Shown here in pieces: positions 17,458-26,014 of a stretch of DNA of 64,000 nt. Within the stretch, counting starts at the first letter, position 1, and each line of letters starts with the position of its first letter. The position numbers and the translations under genes were made by a program. The stretch lies in assembly GCA_030535425.1 (NCBI GenBank), contig JAUNHQ010000008.1:1-64000 (forward strand). The letters are read 5' to 3'. Source of the stretch: Pseudomonadota bacterium (GTDB taxonomy: Bacteria; Pseudomonadota; Gammaproteobacteria; Burkholderiales; Burkholderiaceae_C). The notes beneath the pieces are model-generated. The model saw nothing but the letters and a program-made list of their open reading frames with translations. It had not been told where the DNA came from and made no database searches.

Positions 17458-19326
17458 TCACTGGCTCTTGAGCGACTCCTGCATGGCTTTCATCGGATCG
17501 TCGCTGCCATAGCCGTCGGCAGCAGGCGGCGCTGCCTCGCTCGGGGCGGGGGCCATGGCGCCGGGCTGCGAAGCCGTGCCCGCAGGCGCGTCGCCCCAGA
17601 CCGTATCGCTGCCCCAGCTCGCATCGCCCGCCCCCATGCCGGTGCTGCCCGGTGTTTCCTCGCCATAGCCGCCGCCGCTGCCCAGGCTGTCGCGCATCTG
17701 CTGGCCCACGGCGTCCATGTCGATTTCCACCTGCTTGTCCAGGCTGCCCGTGACCAGCGAAGGAAAGGCGATCAGCACGCCCACCATCATCAACTGCATC
17801 AGCAGGAAAGGAATGGCACCTTTGTAGATCTGCATGGTGGTCACTGGCTGCATGACCTTACCCGTGACCTTGTCCACATAGGGTTTTTCAGGCGCGACCG
17901 AGCGCAGGAAGAACAGCGCAAAGCCAAAGGGGGGGTGCAAGAACGAAGTCTGCATGTTCACCGCCAGCAGCACGCCAAACCAGATCAGGTCGATGTCCAG
18001 TGCCAGCGCCACGGGCGCCAGCAGAGGCACGACGATGAACGACAGCTCGAAATAGTCCAGGAAGAACGCCAGGAAAAAGATGAGCACGTTCACAAAGATG
18101 AGAAAACCCACCTGGCCGCCCGGCAGGCTGGTGAGCAAGTGCTCAACCCAGATAGGCCCGTCAGCAGCTTGGAACACCAGGCCAAACACCGTGGCGCCGA
18201 TGAGAATGAACATCACGAACGAAGCCAGCTTGGTCGTGGCCGCCAGCGCCTGCTTGAGCAGCGTCATGTTCATGCGGCGGCGCACCAGCGCCATAACCAG
18301 CGCCCCCATGGCCCCCATGGCGCCGCCCTCGGTCGGTGTGGCCACTCCCAGGAAGATGGTGCCCAGCACCAGGAAGATCAGCAGCAGCGGCGGAATGAGC
18401 ACGAACGTCACCCGTTCGGCCAGGCGCGACAGCAGGCCCAGGCGCAGCAGCTTGTTGACCATGGCAATGAGCCAGGCCACGGCCACGGCGCCGCAGGCGG
18501 CCACCACAATCTTCTCGTCCGTAGGCACGCTTTCCACCAGCTTGCCCTGCCACCAGGTATGCACCTCAGCCATGTGGCGCGCCAGAAAAATGGCCACCAG
18601 CGACGAAATCACGGCCAGCACCAGCAGCGAGGGATAGCCGCTGCTGCCATCGGGCTGACGGTACGTGCGCGCCTCGGGCGGCAGCGCAGGCACCGATTGG
18701 GGGCGGAAGATGGCCAGCGCCACCACATACAGCACGTACATGCCCACCAGCATGAAGGCGGGAATGAATGCGCCCTTGTACATGTCGCCCACGCTGCGGC
18801 CAAGCTGGTCGGCCATGATGATGAGCACCAGCGAGGGCGGAATGATCTGCGCCAGCGTGCCCGAGGCGGCAATGACACCGCTGGTCAGCCGCCGGTCATA
18901 GCCATAGCGCAGCATGATGGGCAGCGAGATCAGGCCCATGGAAATCACCGACGCGGCCACCACACCCGTGGTGGCCGCCAGCAGCGCACCCACGAAGATC
19001 ACGGCCAGCGCCAGCCCGCCACGCATGGGGCCGAACACCTGGCCTACCGTGTCCAGCAGATCCTCGGCCATGCCACTGCGCTCAAGAATCAGGCCCATGA
19101 AGGTAAAGAACGGCACGGCCAGCAGCGTGTCGTTGGCCATGATGCCGATCAGCCGCTGCGGCAGCCAGGCCAGCACGGTGGAGGGAAAAATACCCAGCTC
19201 GATGCCCAGAAAGCCAAAGAACAGCCCGCACGCGCCCAGGCTGAAGGCCACAGGAAAGCCCAGGATCAGAAAGCAGATCAGCCCCGCGAACATGATGGGG
19301 GCGTAGTTGTTGGTGATGAATTCCAT
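17458..19326 (-). CDS. dctM: TRAP transporter large permease (DctM-type) with a disordered C-terminal extension
   Basis: A 622-residue integral membrane protein of the large subgroup of TRAP M subunits. It shows many hydrophobic segments, the duplicated ITEAT-like helix-hairpin regions, and the motifs GMAEDLLDTVGQVFGPMRGG near 85 and GVATPTEGGAMGAMGA near 325. After the last membrane segment (about residue 515) there is a tail of roughly 90 residues rich in Gly, Ser, Ala, Pro and Asp, which is not usual in the family. Substrate and binding protein are unknown; no DctP gene is nearby. The Q subunit lies immediately upstream. Confidence 0.88.
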   Translation of the reverse strand: MEFITNNYAPIMFAGLICFLILGFPVAFSLGACGLFFGFLGIELGIFPSTVLAWLPQRLIGIMANDTLLAVPFFTFMGLILERSGMAEDLLDTVGQVFGPMRGGLALAVIFVGALLAATTGVVAASVISMGLISLPIMLRYGYDRRLTSGVIAASGTLAQIIPPSLVLIIMADQLGRSVGDMYKGAFIPAFMLVGMYVLYVVALAIFRPQSVPALPPEARTYRQPDGSSGYPSLLVLAVISSLVAIFLARHMAEVHTWWQGKLVESVPTDEKIVVAACGAVAVAWLIAMVNKLLRLGLLSRLAERVTFVLIPPLLLIFLVLGTIFLGVATPTEGGAMGAMGALVMALVRRRMNMTLLKQALAATTKLASFVMFILIGATVFGLVFQAADGPIWVEHLLTSLPGGQVGFLIFVNVLIFFLAFFLDYFELSFIVVPLLAPVALALDIDLIWFGVLLAVNMQTSFLHPPFGFALFFLRSVAPEKPYVDKVTGKVMQPVTTMQIYKGAIPFLLMQLMMVGVLIAFPSLVTGSLDKQVEIDMDAVGQQMRDSLGSGGGYGEETPGSTGMGAGDASWGSDTVWGDAPAGTASQPGAMAPAPSEAAPPAADGYGSDDPMKAMQESLKSQ

Positions 19327-19388
19327 GATGGGGTCTCTCGTGCCGTATGGGCCGGGATACAGGCTGGGATAGGTGCTGTGGGTTTGGG

Positions 19389-19997
19389 TCAGCGCGCGCC
19401 CGGCTGGGCGCCAGCGGCCTCGGCTTCGCGGCGCAGGGCTTCGGCCAGCTCCTGCTCGGCCGTCTGGTCGCTCAGGCGGCCCGTGGGGTCAGGCCCGACA
19501 CCGCGCAAAAACGCAATGCGCTTGATCAGCTCCGACCAGCCCTGCAGCATCAGCAGCGCAAAACCCAGCGGCATGGCCAGCCACACGGGCCAGCGAATCA
19601 GCCCGCCCGCATTGGGCGAGACTTCACCCGACTGGAACTTGTCCATCACCATCGGCACACCCAGGTACAGCACCAGCAGGCACAGCGGCGTGAGAAACAG
19701 CGCAAAGCCAACGATGTCGATCCATATCTGCACCTTCTTGGGCAGGCGGCTGTTGAGCACGTCAATGCGCACATGCTCGCGATGCAACAGCGTAAAACCC
19801 GCCGCCAGCAGGAACGACCAGGCAAACAGATACCACTGCACTTCCAAAAACGCGTTGGAGCTGAAGTTGAACGCTTTGCGTACCACCGCGTTGCCCGCGC
19901 TGATGAGTGTGGCCGCGAAAATGAGCCAGATGACCCACTTGCCCACCTGGGCATTGAGCCAGTCAATGGCCCGTGACAGCTTTAATAGCGCTTGCAT
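19389..19997 (-). CDS. dctQ: TRAP transporter small permease (DctQ-type)
   Basis: A 202-residue protein with four predicted membrane helices, as expected for a Q subunit. These are the segments around 20-40, 50-75 (FAWSFLLAAGFTLLHREHVRIDVL), 90-115 and 140-165. It would pair with the downstream M subunit. The start at 19997 (MQALLKLS) matches normal Q subunits. The longer open frame upstream gives a basic extension with no ribosome-binding site. A 62-base gap separates it from dctM. The periplasmic P component is missing from this locus. Confidence 0.87.
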   Translation of the reverse strand: MQALLKLSRAIDWLNAQVGKWVIWLIFAATLISAGNAVVRKAFNFSSNAFLEVQWYLFAWSFLLAAGFTLLHREHVRIDVLNSRLPKKVQIWIDIVGFALFLTPLCLLVLYLGVPMVMDKFQSGEVSPNAGGLIRWPVWLAMPLGFALLMLQGWSELIKRIAFLRGVGPDPTGRLSDQTAEQELAEALRREAEAAGAQPGAR

Positions 19998-20166
19998 CGG
20001 TGTCTTCCGTGAAAAGCGGCGGCGCTTGGGGTCGCGCCATCGAAAAATGCACCGGCGCAGGCGGGTAAAGCCTGTGCCGGTGCCGAGCGGTGCGCGATTG
20101 TAATGACGCACAGCCGCCTGGCAGGCACATGGTTTCCCTATGCCTGTTCACACTGTTTTGCCCGTG

Positions 20167-20201
20167 CGAAAGTCCAAGTCCGTGCTTGACATAGACTTTC
20201 G
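20167..20201 (+). promoter_or_regulatory. Inverted repeat in the thiG leader
   Basis: CGAAAGTC and GACTTTCG are exact reverse complements with 19 bases between them, inside which CAAG and CTTG can also pair. A TTGACA hexamer lies in the loop. It could be a leader hairpin or an operator. It does not resemble a TPP riboswitch. Confidence 0.3.
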
Positions 20202-20266
20202 TCCCCCGCCCGCTTTGCCTGCCTGCGCACCCACCTGCGGGCGTATCCCAAGGAACGAGTCCGCAC

Positions 20267-21085
20267 ATGCATTCCCCCTCTCACAGCACGGCCGCCGCCC
20301 CCTGGCACGTGGGCGACGTGGCCCTGAGCAGCCGCTTTCTGCTGGGCACGGCCGGCTACCCCTCGCCGCAGGCGCTGGCCGAATCCATCGCCGCATCGGG
20401 CACGCAAATCGTCACCGTCGGCTTGAAGCGCCAGCTGGCCGCCGCGGGTGACAACGGCTTCATCGACATCATCCGCACCGCCATGCGCGAGCGCGGCGCG
20501 CGCCTTTTGCCCAACACCGCCGGCTGCACCACCGCACGCGAAGCCGTGCAACTGGCCCACATGGCGCGCGAGCTGTACGGCACGCCCTGGGTCAAGCTGG
20601 AAGTGGTGGGCGACGAATACACGCTGCAACCCGATCCGGTGGAGCTGGTGGAAGCAGCGCGCCAGCTCAGCCAGGACGGCTTCACGGTCTTTCCCTACTG
20701 CACCGACGATCTGGTGACGTGCAAGCGCCTGCTGGACGCGGGCTGCCCCCTGCTCATGCCCTGGGGCGCACCCATCGGCTCGGGCCAGGGCCTGATCAAT
20801 CCCTTTGCCCTGCGCCTGCTGCGCGAGCGCCTGCCCGACACCGTGCTCATCATCGACGCAGGCATCGGCGCGCCCAGCCATGCCGCGCAAGCCATGGAAA
20901 TGGGCTTTGACGCCGTGCTGCTCAACAGCGCCGTCAGCCAGTCCCCCAACCCCGTGCGCATGGCCGGGGCCTTTGCCCAGGCCATCGAAGCCGGGCGCGC
21001 CGCTTACCAGGCCGGTGTCATGGCCAAGCAAGACTTTGCCGTGGCCACCACCCCGGTCACGGGCAACCCCCTGCTGATTGGCTGA
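20267..21085 (+). CDS. thiG: Thiazole synthase
   Basis: A 272-residue TIM-barrel thiazole synthase. The Schiff-base lysine is in WVKLEVVGD (Lys110), and the phosphate-binding MPWGAPIGSGQG lies near 165. Also present are DAGIGAPSHAAQAMEMGFDAVLLNSA (given here in overlapping short parts: DAGIGAPSHAAQ, MGFDAVLLNSA) and the conserved ending ATTPVTG. It condenses dehydroglycine, DXP and ThiS-thiocarboxylate to the thiazole moiety of thiamin. Unlike most thi loci it stands alone; no thiS, thiC, thiE or TPP riboswitch is seen beside it. Confidence 0.95.
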   Translation: MHSPSHSTAAAPWHVGDVALSSRFLLGTAGYPSPQALAESIAASGTQIVTVGLKRQLAAAGDNGFIDIIRTAMRERGARLLPNTAGCTTAREAVQLAHMARELYGTPWVKLEVVGDEYTLQPDPVELVEAARQLSQDGFTVFPYCTDDLVTCKRLLDAGCPLLMPWGAPIGSGQGLINPFALRLLRERLPDTVLIIDAGIGAPSHAAQAMEMGFDAVLLNSAVSQSPNPVRMAGAFAQAIEAGRAAYQAGVMAKQDFAVATTPVTGNPLLIG

Positions 21086-21124
21086 CCGGCTGCCCCGATG
21101 AGCGGGGGCACCGTGGTGGGCCCC

Positions 21125-21556
21125 TTAGCGCGGCAAGGCCAGCAGCAGCACGCCGGCACTGACCAGCCCCAGCCCGGCCCATTCGCGCAGGCTGGGGCGT
21201 TCGCCCAGAAACACCACCGCCAGCAGCGCCACCAGCACCAGGCTGAGCTTGTCCACCGGCGCCACCTGGGATGCTGGCCCCTGTTGCAAGGCCTTGAAAT
21301 ACGCCAGCCACGACGCGCCCGTGGCCAGCCCCGACAGCACCAGAAACACCCAGTGCCGCACCGTGAAGCCCTGCACGCTTTGCCACTTGCCCGCGTAGGT
21401 CAGAAACAGCGCCAGCGCCGCCACGATGATGAGGGTGCGGATGAAAGTGGCGAAGTCCGAATCAATGCCCTGCAGCCCCAGCTTGGCAAAAATAGCCGTC
21501 AGCGCGGCAAACGCCGCCGAAGCCAGTGCCCAAGCCACCCATGCCTGTCCGCCCAT
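21125..21556 (-). CDS. Single-domain EamA (DMT) transporter
   Basis: A 143-residue, five-helix protein containing one EamA domain, half the length of a standard DMT exporter. The C-terminal signature VDKLSLVLVALLAVVFLGERPSL (seen as VDKLSLVLVALL and FLGERPSLREWAG) is typical. Such short members work as dimers. The start at 21556 (MGGQAW) matches the family; the longer upstream frame is hydrophilic and lacks homology. The substrate is unknown. Convergent with thiG, 39 bases away. Confidence 0.82.
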   Translation of the reverse strand: MGGQAWVAWALASAAFAALTAIFAKLGLQGIDSDFATFIRTLIIVAALALFLTYAGKWQSVQGFTVRHWVFLVLSGLATGASWLAYFKALQQGPASQVAPVDKLSLVLVALLAVVFLGERPSLREWAGLGLVSAGVLLLALPR

Positions 21557-21682
21557 GCCATACCCGTTTCGTGCTGATGAAGATGTGACCGGATGGTCAT
21601 TGTGCAGGCTGGGCCGGCGTTGCGGTCTGCCAAAGCCGTGCGTCATGGCCGTCATCACGGGCCAGCCTGACCGTAGGCGCAC

Positions 21683-22663
21683 TCAAGGCAGCAGGATGGT
21701 CGACCCCGTCGTCTGCCGCCCCTCCAGCGCCCGGTGCGCGGCCTGCACGTCGGCCAGGGCAAAGCGCTGGGCGATGTGGATCTTCACCTGCCCTGAGCGC
21801 ACCACGCTGAACAAGTCGTCGGCCATGCGCTGACAACTCTCGCGCGTGGCGATATGGGTGAACAGCGTGGTGCGCGTGACGTACAGGCACTTGGCCCCCA
21901 GCACGGCCGGAGCAAAGGGCGGCACGGGGCCAGAGGCGTTGCCAAAGCTGGCCATCAGCCCAAAGGGGCGCAGGCAGGCCAGCGACTTGTCCCACGTGTC
22001 CTTGCCCACCGAGTCGTACACCGCTTTCACGCCCTGCCCGCCGGTGATCTCCATCACGCGCGCGGCAAAGTCCTCTGTCCGGTAATTGATGGCGTGCGCC
22101 GCGCCGTTGGCCAGCGCCAGCTGGCACTTTTCGTCCGACCCGGCGGTGGCAATCAGCTGCAAGCCCAGCGCCCTGGCCCACTGGCAGGCAATCAGCCCCA
22201 CCCCCCCGGCGGCGGCATGCCACAGGATGTGATCGCCCTTGGCCAAGCCTTCTGCGGGCAGCGTCTTGCGCAGCAGGTACTGCACCGTCAGGCCCTTGAG
22301 CATCATGGCCGCTGCGGTGTCAAACGCGATGTCATCCGGCAGCTTGCACACGGCCAGGGCGGGCATCACGCGCACCTGGCTGTAGCTGCCTGGCGGCTGG
22401 CAGGCGTAGGCGGCGCGGTCGCCCACCTTCAGGTGCGTCACCCCCTCGCCCACGGCCTCAATCACACCCGCGCCTTCCATGCCCAGCGTCAGCGGCATGG
22501 GCAGCGGGTACAGGCCGGTGCGCTGGTACACGTCAATAAAGTTCAGGCCAATGGCGTGGTGGCGAATACGCACCTGGCCGAGGCCAGGCTCGCCCACGGG
22601 CACGTCCACCAGCTTCATTTCCTCGGGGCCGCCGGGGCGGTCAATCTGTACGGCAAGGGGCAT
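21683..22663 (-). CDS. qorA: Quinone oxidoreductase of the zinc-independent MDR family
   Basis: A 326-residue NADPH:quinone reductase (Qor) type medium-chain reductase. The N-terminal GroES-like domain contains GLNFIDVYQRTGLYP and GMEGAGVIEAVGEGV. The Rossmann part has the motif AAAGGVGLIACQWARALG near 150-167. The zinc ligands of true alcohol dehydrogenases are absent. It reduces quinones by one electron with NADPH and is often linked to oxidative stress. The ATG at 22663 is preceded by AAAGGAAGACGCC; the frame further upstream is not coding in character. Confidence 0.9.
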   Translation of the reverse strand: MPLAVQIDRPGGPEEMKLVDVPVGEPGLGQVRIRHHAIGLNFIDVYQRTGLYPLPMPLTLGMEGAGVIEAVGEGVTHLKVGDRAAYACQPPGSYSQVRVMPALAVCKLPDDIAFDTAAAMMLKGLTVQYLLRKTLPAEGLAKGDHILWHAAAGGVGLIACQWARALGLQLIATAGSDEKCQLALANGAAHAINYRTEDFAARVMEITGGQGVKAVYDSVGKDTWDKSLACLRPFGLMASFGNASGPVPPFAPAVLGAKCLYVTRTTLFTHIATRESCQRMADDLFSVVRSGQVKIHIAQRFALADVQAAHRALEGRQTTGSTILLP

Positions 22664-23139
22664 GGCGTCTTCCTTTGTGTGCTCAATGCATGAAGCGCGG
22701 CATGGTGCCACAGCAGGCGAAACCACCACGGCCAGCCCGTTGCACACGGACATGGCAGGCTGGGGACAAAAGACTTTTTGCTACGTAAAGCATAGCTAAC
22801 TTTGAGAAGGGACCAGCGCGAATGGCCTGTTTTCCTTGAAGCATCGGCCACCACCATCGCCGGCTAGGTGGTAGAGGGGGCGGATCAGGGCGCCCATCAC
22901 GCGGCAGCGGCGCTTACTGCGCCCCGACCGCGCGGCGCTGCGCGTCGCGGATGAGGGCGAACACGCGCTGGGCGTCGTCAATCTCGTCGAACTGCAACAC
23001 GTTGGCTTGCAGGCCAGGCCAGCCGGGGGGCAACAGGGTGGCGGCGTGGACCAAACGGCTGTCAGTCGTGCCAAAGTGGATGCTGGCCCGATGCGCGCGG
23101 GCTGGGTTGTGGGCAGGGCGGGGCCAACCAGGCGCATGT
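22664..23139. other. Intergenic region between qor and the phosphomannomutase gene
   Basis: About 475 bases with no intact gene. The left 250 bases (22664-22913) show nothing I can name. The right part holds what looks like the end of a degraded gene, listed separately. Confidence 0.5.
22914..23090 (-). pseudogene. Possible gene remnant (C-terminal fragment)
   Basis: One minus-strand frame gives about 58 residues with convincing protein character (RASIHFGTTDSRLVHAATLL, LQANVLQFDEIDDAQRVFAL), ending in TAA at 22914. There is no plausible start or ribosome-binding site, and codons upstream in this frame overlap the end of the phosphomannomutase gene in another frame. I read it as the 3' end of a truncated gene. 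I do not recognise the family. Confidence 0.35.
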
Positions 23140-24594
23140 TCAATGCGCCGCCGCGCCCAGCTGCGCATCGGGCTTGACGCGGCGCAGCAGGGCCAGCATG
23201 TCGGCTTCGATGCGGGCCAGCGCCTCTGGTGTGTGGCCTTCAAAGCGCAGCACCAGCACGGGTGTGGTGTTGCTGGCGCGGATCAGGCCAAAGCCGTCGG
23301 GCCAATCGACGCGCAGGCCGTCGATGGTGTTGACTTGCGCGGGGGCGCTGAACACACCAGCGGCCAGGGCTTGCAGCTCGGCGGCCAGGCGGTGGGGTTC
23401 GCCCTCGGCGCAGGGCACGTTGATTTCGGGTGTGCTGTGGCTGGTGGGCAAGGCGTTGAGCACGGCGCTGGGGTCGGGGTGGCGGCTCAATATCTCCAGC
23501 AGACGGGCGGCGGCGTAGGTGCCGTCGTCAAAGCCGTACCAGCGCTCTTTGAAGAAGATGTGGCCGCTCATCTCGCCGCCCAGGGGCGAATCCACCTCTT
23601 TCATCTTGGCCTTGACCAGCGAGTGGCCGGTTTTGTGCATCAGCGGCACGCCGCCCGCGGCGGTGATGGCCGGGGCCAGGCGCTGGCTGCATTTGACGTC
23701 GAACACGATGGTGCCGCCGGGCGCGCGCGTGAGCACGTCCTGGGCAAACAGCATCATTTGCCGGTCGGGGAAGATGGTTTGGCCGTCCTTGGTGACGATG
23801 CCCAGACGGTCGCCGTCGCCGTCAAAGGCCAGGCCCAGCTCGGCGTCGGTGTCTTGCAGGGTGCGGATCACGTCGCGCAGGTTGTCGGGCTTGCTAGGGT
23901 CGGGGTGGTGGTTGGGAAAGTTGCCGTCCACGTCGGTGAACAGCTCGATCACCTCGCAGCCGATGGCGCGCAAGATGCCGGGGGCCGAGGCGCCGGCCAC
24001 GCCGTTGCCGCAGTCCACCACCACTTTCATGGGGCGGGTCATGAGCTGCTTGATCTCGCACAGGCCGGCGCTGGCGCTTTGGCCGCTGGTTTGCACCGGG
24101 CGGGCCAGGCGAATGTCGCCCACGATGCGCTCGCGGTAGGCGGGCAGCACGTCGTGCTGGCGCACGCTGCCGCCGCCGGGCAGCTGCCAGCTTTCATCTT
24201 CCATGATGCGGCGCAGCTGCTGGATTTCGTCGCCATAAATGGCGCGGCCAGCCAGCACCATCTTGAAGCCGTTGTCGTCGCGCGGGTTGTGGCTGCCGGT
24301 GACCTGGATGCCGCTTTGGCACAGGGTGCTGGCGGCAAAGTAAAGCATGGGGGTGGTGCACTGGCCGATGTCGATCACCTCGATGCCTGCGGCCACCAGC
24401 CCGCGCATCAGCGCGGCGGCCAAGGCGGGGCCGGACAGGCGCCCGTCGCGCCCCACGGCCACCACGGTCTGGCCCTGCGCGCGGGCATGGGTGCCAAAGG
24501 CGCGGCCCAGGCCCTCGGCCACGGCTTCGTTAAGGGTGACGGGCGTGGTGCCGCGCACGTCGTAGGCTTTGAAAATGCTGGGGGTGATGTGCAT
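23140..24594 (-). CDS. algC: Phosphomannomutase/phosphoglucomutase
   Basis: A 484-residue alpha-D-phosphohexomutase of the AlgC type. The phosphoserine loop TGSHNPR places the catalytic Ser at 101. The metal-binding loop FDGDGDRLG lies near 240, the sugar loop GEMSGHIFF near 330 and the phosphate-binding RASNTTPVLVLRFEG near the C-terminus. It interconverts the 1- and 6-phosphates of mannose and glucose, feeding GDP-mannose and UDP-glucose for surface polysaccharides. The start at 24594 (MHITPSIFKAYDVRG) is the standard one. Monocistronic in appearance. Confidence 0.94.
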   Translation of the reverse strand: MHITPSIFKAYDVRGTTPVTLNEAVAEGLGRAFGTHARAQGQTVVAVGRDGRLSGPALAAALMRGLVAAGIEVIDIGQCTTPMLYFAASTLCQSGIQVTGSHNPRDDNGFKMVLAGRAIYGDEIQQLRRIMEDESWQLPGGGSVRQHDVLPAYRERIVGDIRLARPVQTSGQSASAGLCEIKQLMTRPMKVVVDCGNGVAGASAPGILRAIGCEVIELFTDVDGNFPNHHPDPSKPDNLRDVIRTLQDTDAELGLAFDGDGDRLGIVTKDGQTIFPDRQMMLFAQDVLTRAPGGTIVFDVKCSQRLAPAITAAGGVPLMHKTGHSLVKAKMKEVDSPLGGEMSGHIFFKERWYGFDDGTYAAARLLEILSRHPDPSAVLNALPTSHSTPEINVPCAEGEPHRLAAELQALAAGVFSAPAQVNTIDGLRVDWPDGFGLIRASNTTPVLVLRFEGHTPEALARIEADMLALLRRVKPDAQLGAAAH

Positions 24595-24640
24595 GGCGGC
24601 CGATTGTAGGAAGCGCCGACAAGCCCCCGGGCGGGGCACT

Positions 24641-25222
24641 TCACAGCCACTGCGCCTGCCCTTGCGTGGCATCGTCCAGCGCCTGCTGCAAGGCGGCGGC
24701 TTGCGCCTGTCCCACGCGAAAGCGCAGCGCCACGCGCTCGCCATGCGTCACCTCGGGCGGGGCCACGCCGTGCTGCGCCAGCAGGCGGCGCACCAGCCCT
24801 TCCTGCGGGTAAGGCACGCTCAGGTGCAGCGGCAGCAGGGTTTGCAGCGGGGTTTTCTCGGCATGCAGCAGGGCCTGGGCCACGGCGTCGGTATAGGCGC
24901 GCACCAGCCCGCCCGCGCCCAGCTTGACGCCGCCGAAATAACGCACCACGGTGGCCAGCACACCATCGAGCCGCTGGTGGCGCAGCACCTCCAGCATGGG
25001 GCGGCCGGCGGTGCCGCCGGGCTCGCCATCGTCCACCGCGGCCGAGTCGCCCCCGGCCATCAGCGCCCAGCACACATGGGCGGCGCCGGGGTGTTCGCGC
25101 CTGAGCCGCGCCACTTCCTGCACGGCCTCGGCGCGGCCCGCCACGGGCTGCACGCAGGCGATGAAGCGGCTTTTCTTGACCACCAGCTCGTGCTGGCAAG
25201 GGGCTTTGAGGGTGTGGCGCAT
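24641..25222 (-). CDS. yigZ: YigZ/IMPACT family protein
   Basis: A 193-residue protein. The N-terminal UPF0029 domain has KKSRFIACVQPV near 17-28, then CWALMAGG and the DGEPGGTAGRPMLEVL stretch near 65-80. VVRYFGGVKLGAGGLVRAY near 92-110 is the hallmark of the family. The C-terminal DUF1949-type domain follows. Biochemical function is not established, though eukaryotic IMPACT regulates translation through GCN2. It lies 46 bases upstream of the phosphomannomutase gene on the same strand. Confidence 0.92.
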   Translation of the reverse strand: MRHTLKAPCQHELVVKKSRFIACVQPVAGRAEAVQEVARLRREHPGAAHVCWALMAGGDSAAVDDGEPGGTAGRPMLEVLRHQRLDGVLATVVRYFGGVKLGAGGLVRAYTDAVAQALLHAEKTPLQTLLPLHLSVPYPQEGLVRRLLAQHGVAPPEVTHGERVALRFRVGQAQAAALQQALDDATQGQAQWL

Positions 25223-25273
25223 GGCGGGTGGAAAGGGGCGGATTATGGGCCGGCATCACAATGGCGCTTGGCC

Positions 25274-25894
25274 ATGAAAACCCTGCCCGTTGTCGCCCAC
25301 ACCGTGCTGCCCACCCCGCTGGGCGATGTGCGGCTGGCCGCCACGGCGCGCGGTGTGTGCGGCGCCTGGTTTGTGACGCAGCAGCGCCATGCGCCAGAAG
25401 CCGCTGCCGTGGCCGCCTGGCCCGCGCCCGAGCCGGCCGGGCAGATCCGGCACCCCGCGCTGGCCGCTGCCGCGCAGCAGCTGGGCCGTTATTTCCAGGG
25501 GCAGGGGCAAGAAGGCTTTGCGCTGCCGCTGGATTTGTCGGCGGGCACCGCGTTTCAGCAAGCGGTGTGGCAGGCCCTGCTGGGCATTGGGCCAAGCCAG
25601 GCGCAAAGCTACGCCGAAGTGGCCGCGCGCATGGGCCGCCCGGCGGCCGTGCGCGCCGTGGGGCTGGCGGTGGGGGCCAACCCCATCAGCATCATCGTGC
25701 CCTGCCACCGCGTGCTGGGCGCGGGCGGGCAGCTGACGGGCTTTGGCGGCGGGCTGGCGCGCAAGGTGGCGCTGCTGCGGCACGAAGGCTGGCGCATTGA
25801 CCTGCCTGCGGGCCAGGCGCCCACACGCACGCTGCGCGCCTGGCCCGCCCGCAGCCAGGGACAGCAGCTTGCCTTTTGGGGCATGGATACCTGA
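25274..25894 (+). CDS. ogt: Methylated-DNA--protein-cysteine methyltransferase (Ogt type)
   Basis: A 206-residue alkyltransferase. The active-site motif is IVPCHRVLG with acceptor Cys144, preceded by the arginine-finger helix with VRAVGLAVGANP and the Tyr of QSYAEVA near 113. It repairs O6-alkylguanine by suicidal transfer of the alkyl group. The short N-terminal domain is of Ogt rather than Ada size. The start at 25274 (MKTLPVV) gives normal length; a longer upstream frame overlaps yigZ on the opposite strand. Divergent from yigZ. Confidence 0.92.
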   Translation: MKTLPVVAHTVLPTPLGDVRLAATARGVCGAWFVTQQRHAPEAAAVAAWPAPEPAGQIRHPALAAAAQQLGRYFQGQGQEGFALPLDLSAGTAFQQAVWQALLGIGPSQAQSYAEVAARMGRPAAVRAVGLAVGANPISIIVPCHRVLGAGGQLTGFGGGLARKVALLRHEGWRIDLPAGQAPTRTLRAWPARSQGQQLAFWGMDT

Positions 25895-25960
25895 AAATGC
25901 TATTAAAAAATGAGCTGCTTGCGCTCGTCCAGCAAGCGCAAAAGCCCAAAAACATGCCTT
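25893..25960. repeat. Comamonadaceae-type hairpin repeat, copy D
   Basis: It carries TGCTATTAAAAAATGAGCTG, then TTGCGCT and AGCGCAA as paired arms. It begins at the ogt stop codon and ends before the EamA gene. Confidence 0.68.
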
Positions 25961-26014
25961 ATTTTCTGCCTGCGACCAAGCCATGCAGGCTCTCACCCAC
26001 GCTCACCCCTCGCT

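Noticed and set aside
17275..20103. Open plus-strand frame of 942 codons opposite the TRAP genes
   Set aside because: It is His/Gln-rich with no known motif and mirrors the codon structure of the TRAP permease genes, a common effect of high G+C.
20112..20266. TPP riboswitch upstream of thiG
   Set aside because: The conserved THI-box sequences are missing; only a short inverted repeat is seen.
22951..24609. Open plus-strand frame of 552 codons opposite phosphomannomutase
   Set aside because: Antisense shadow of a gene with all catalytic loops present on the minus strand.
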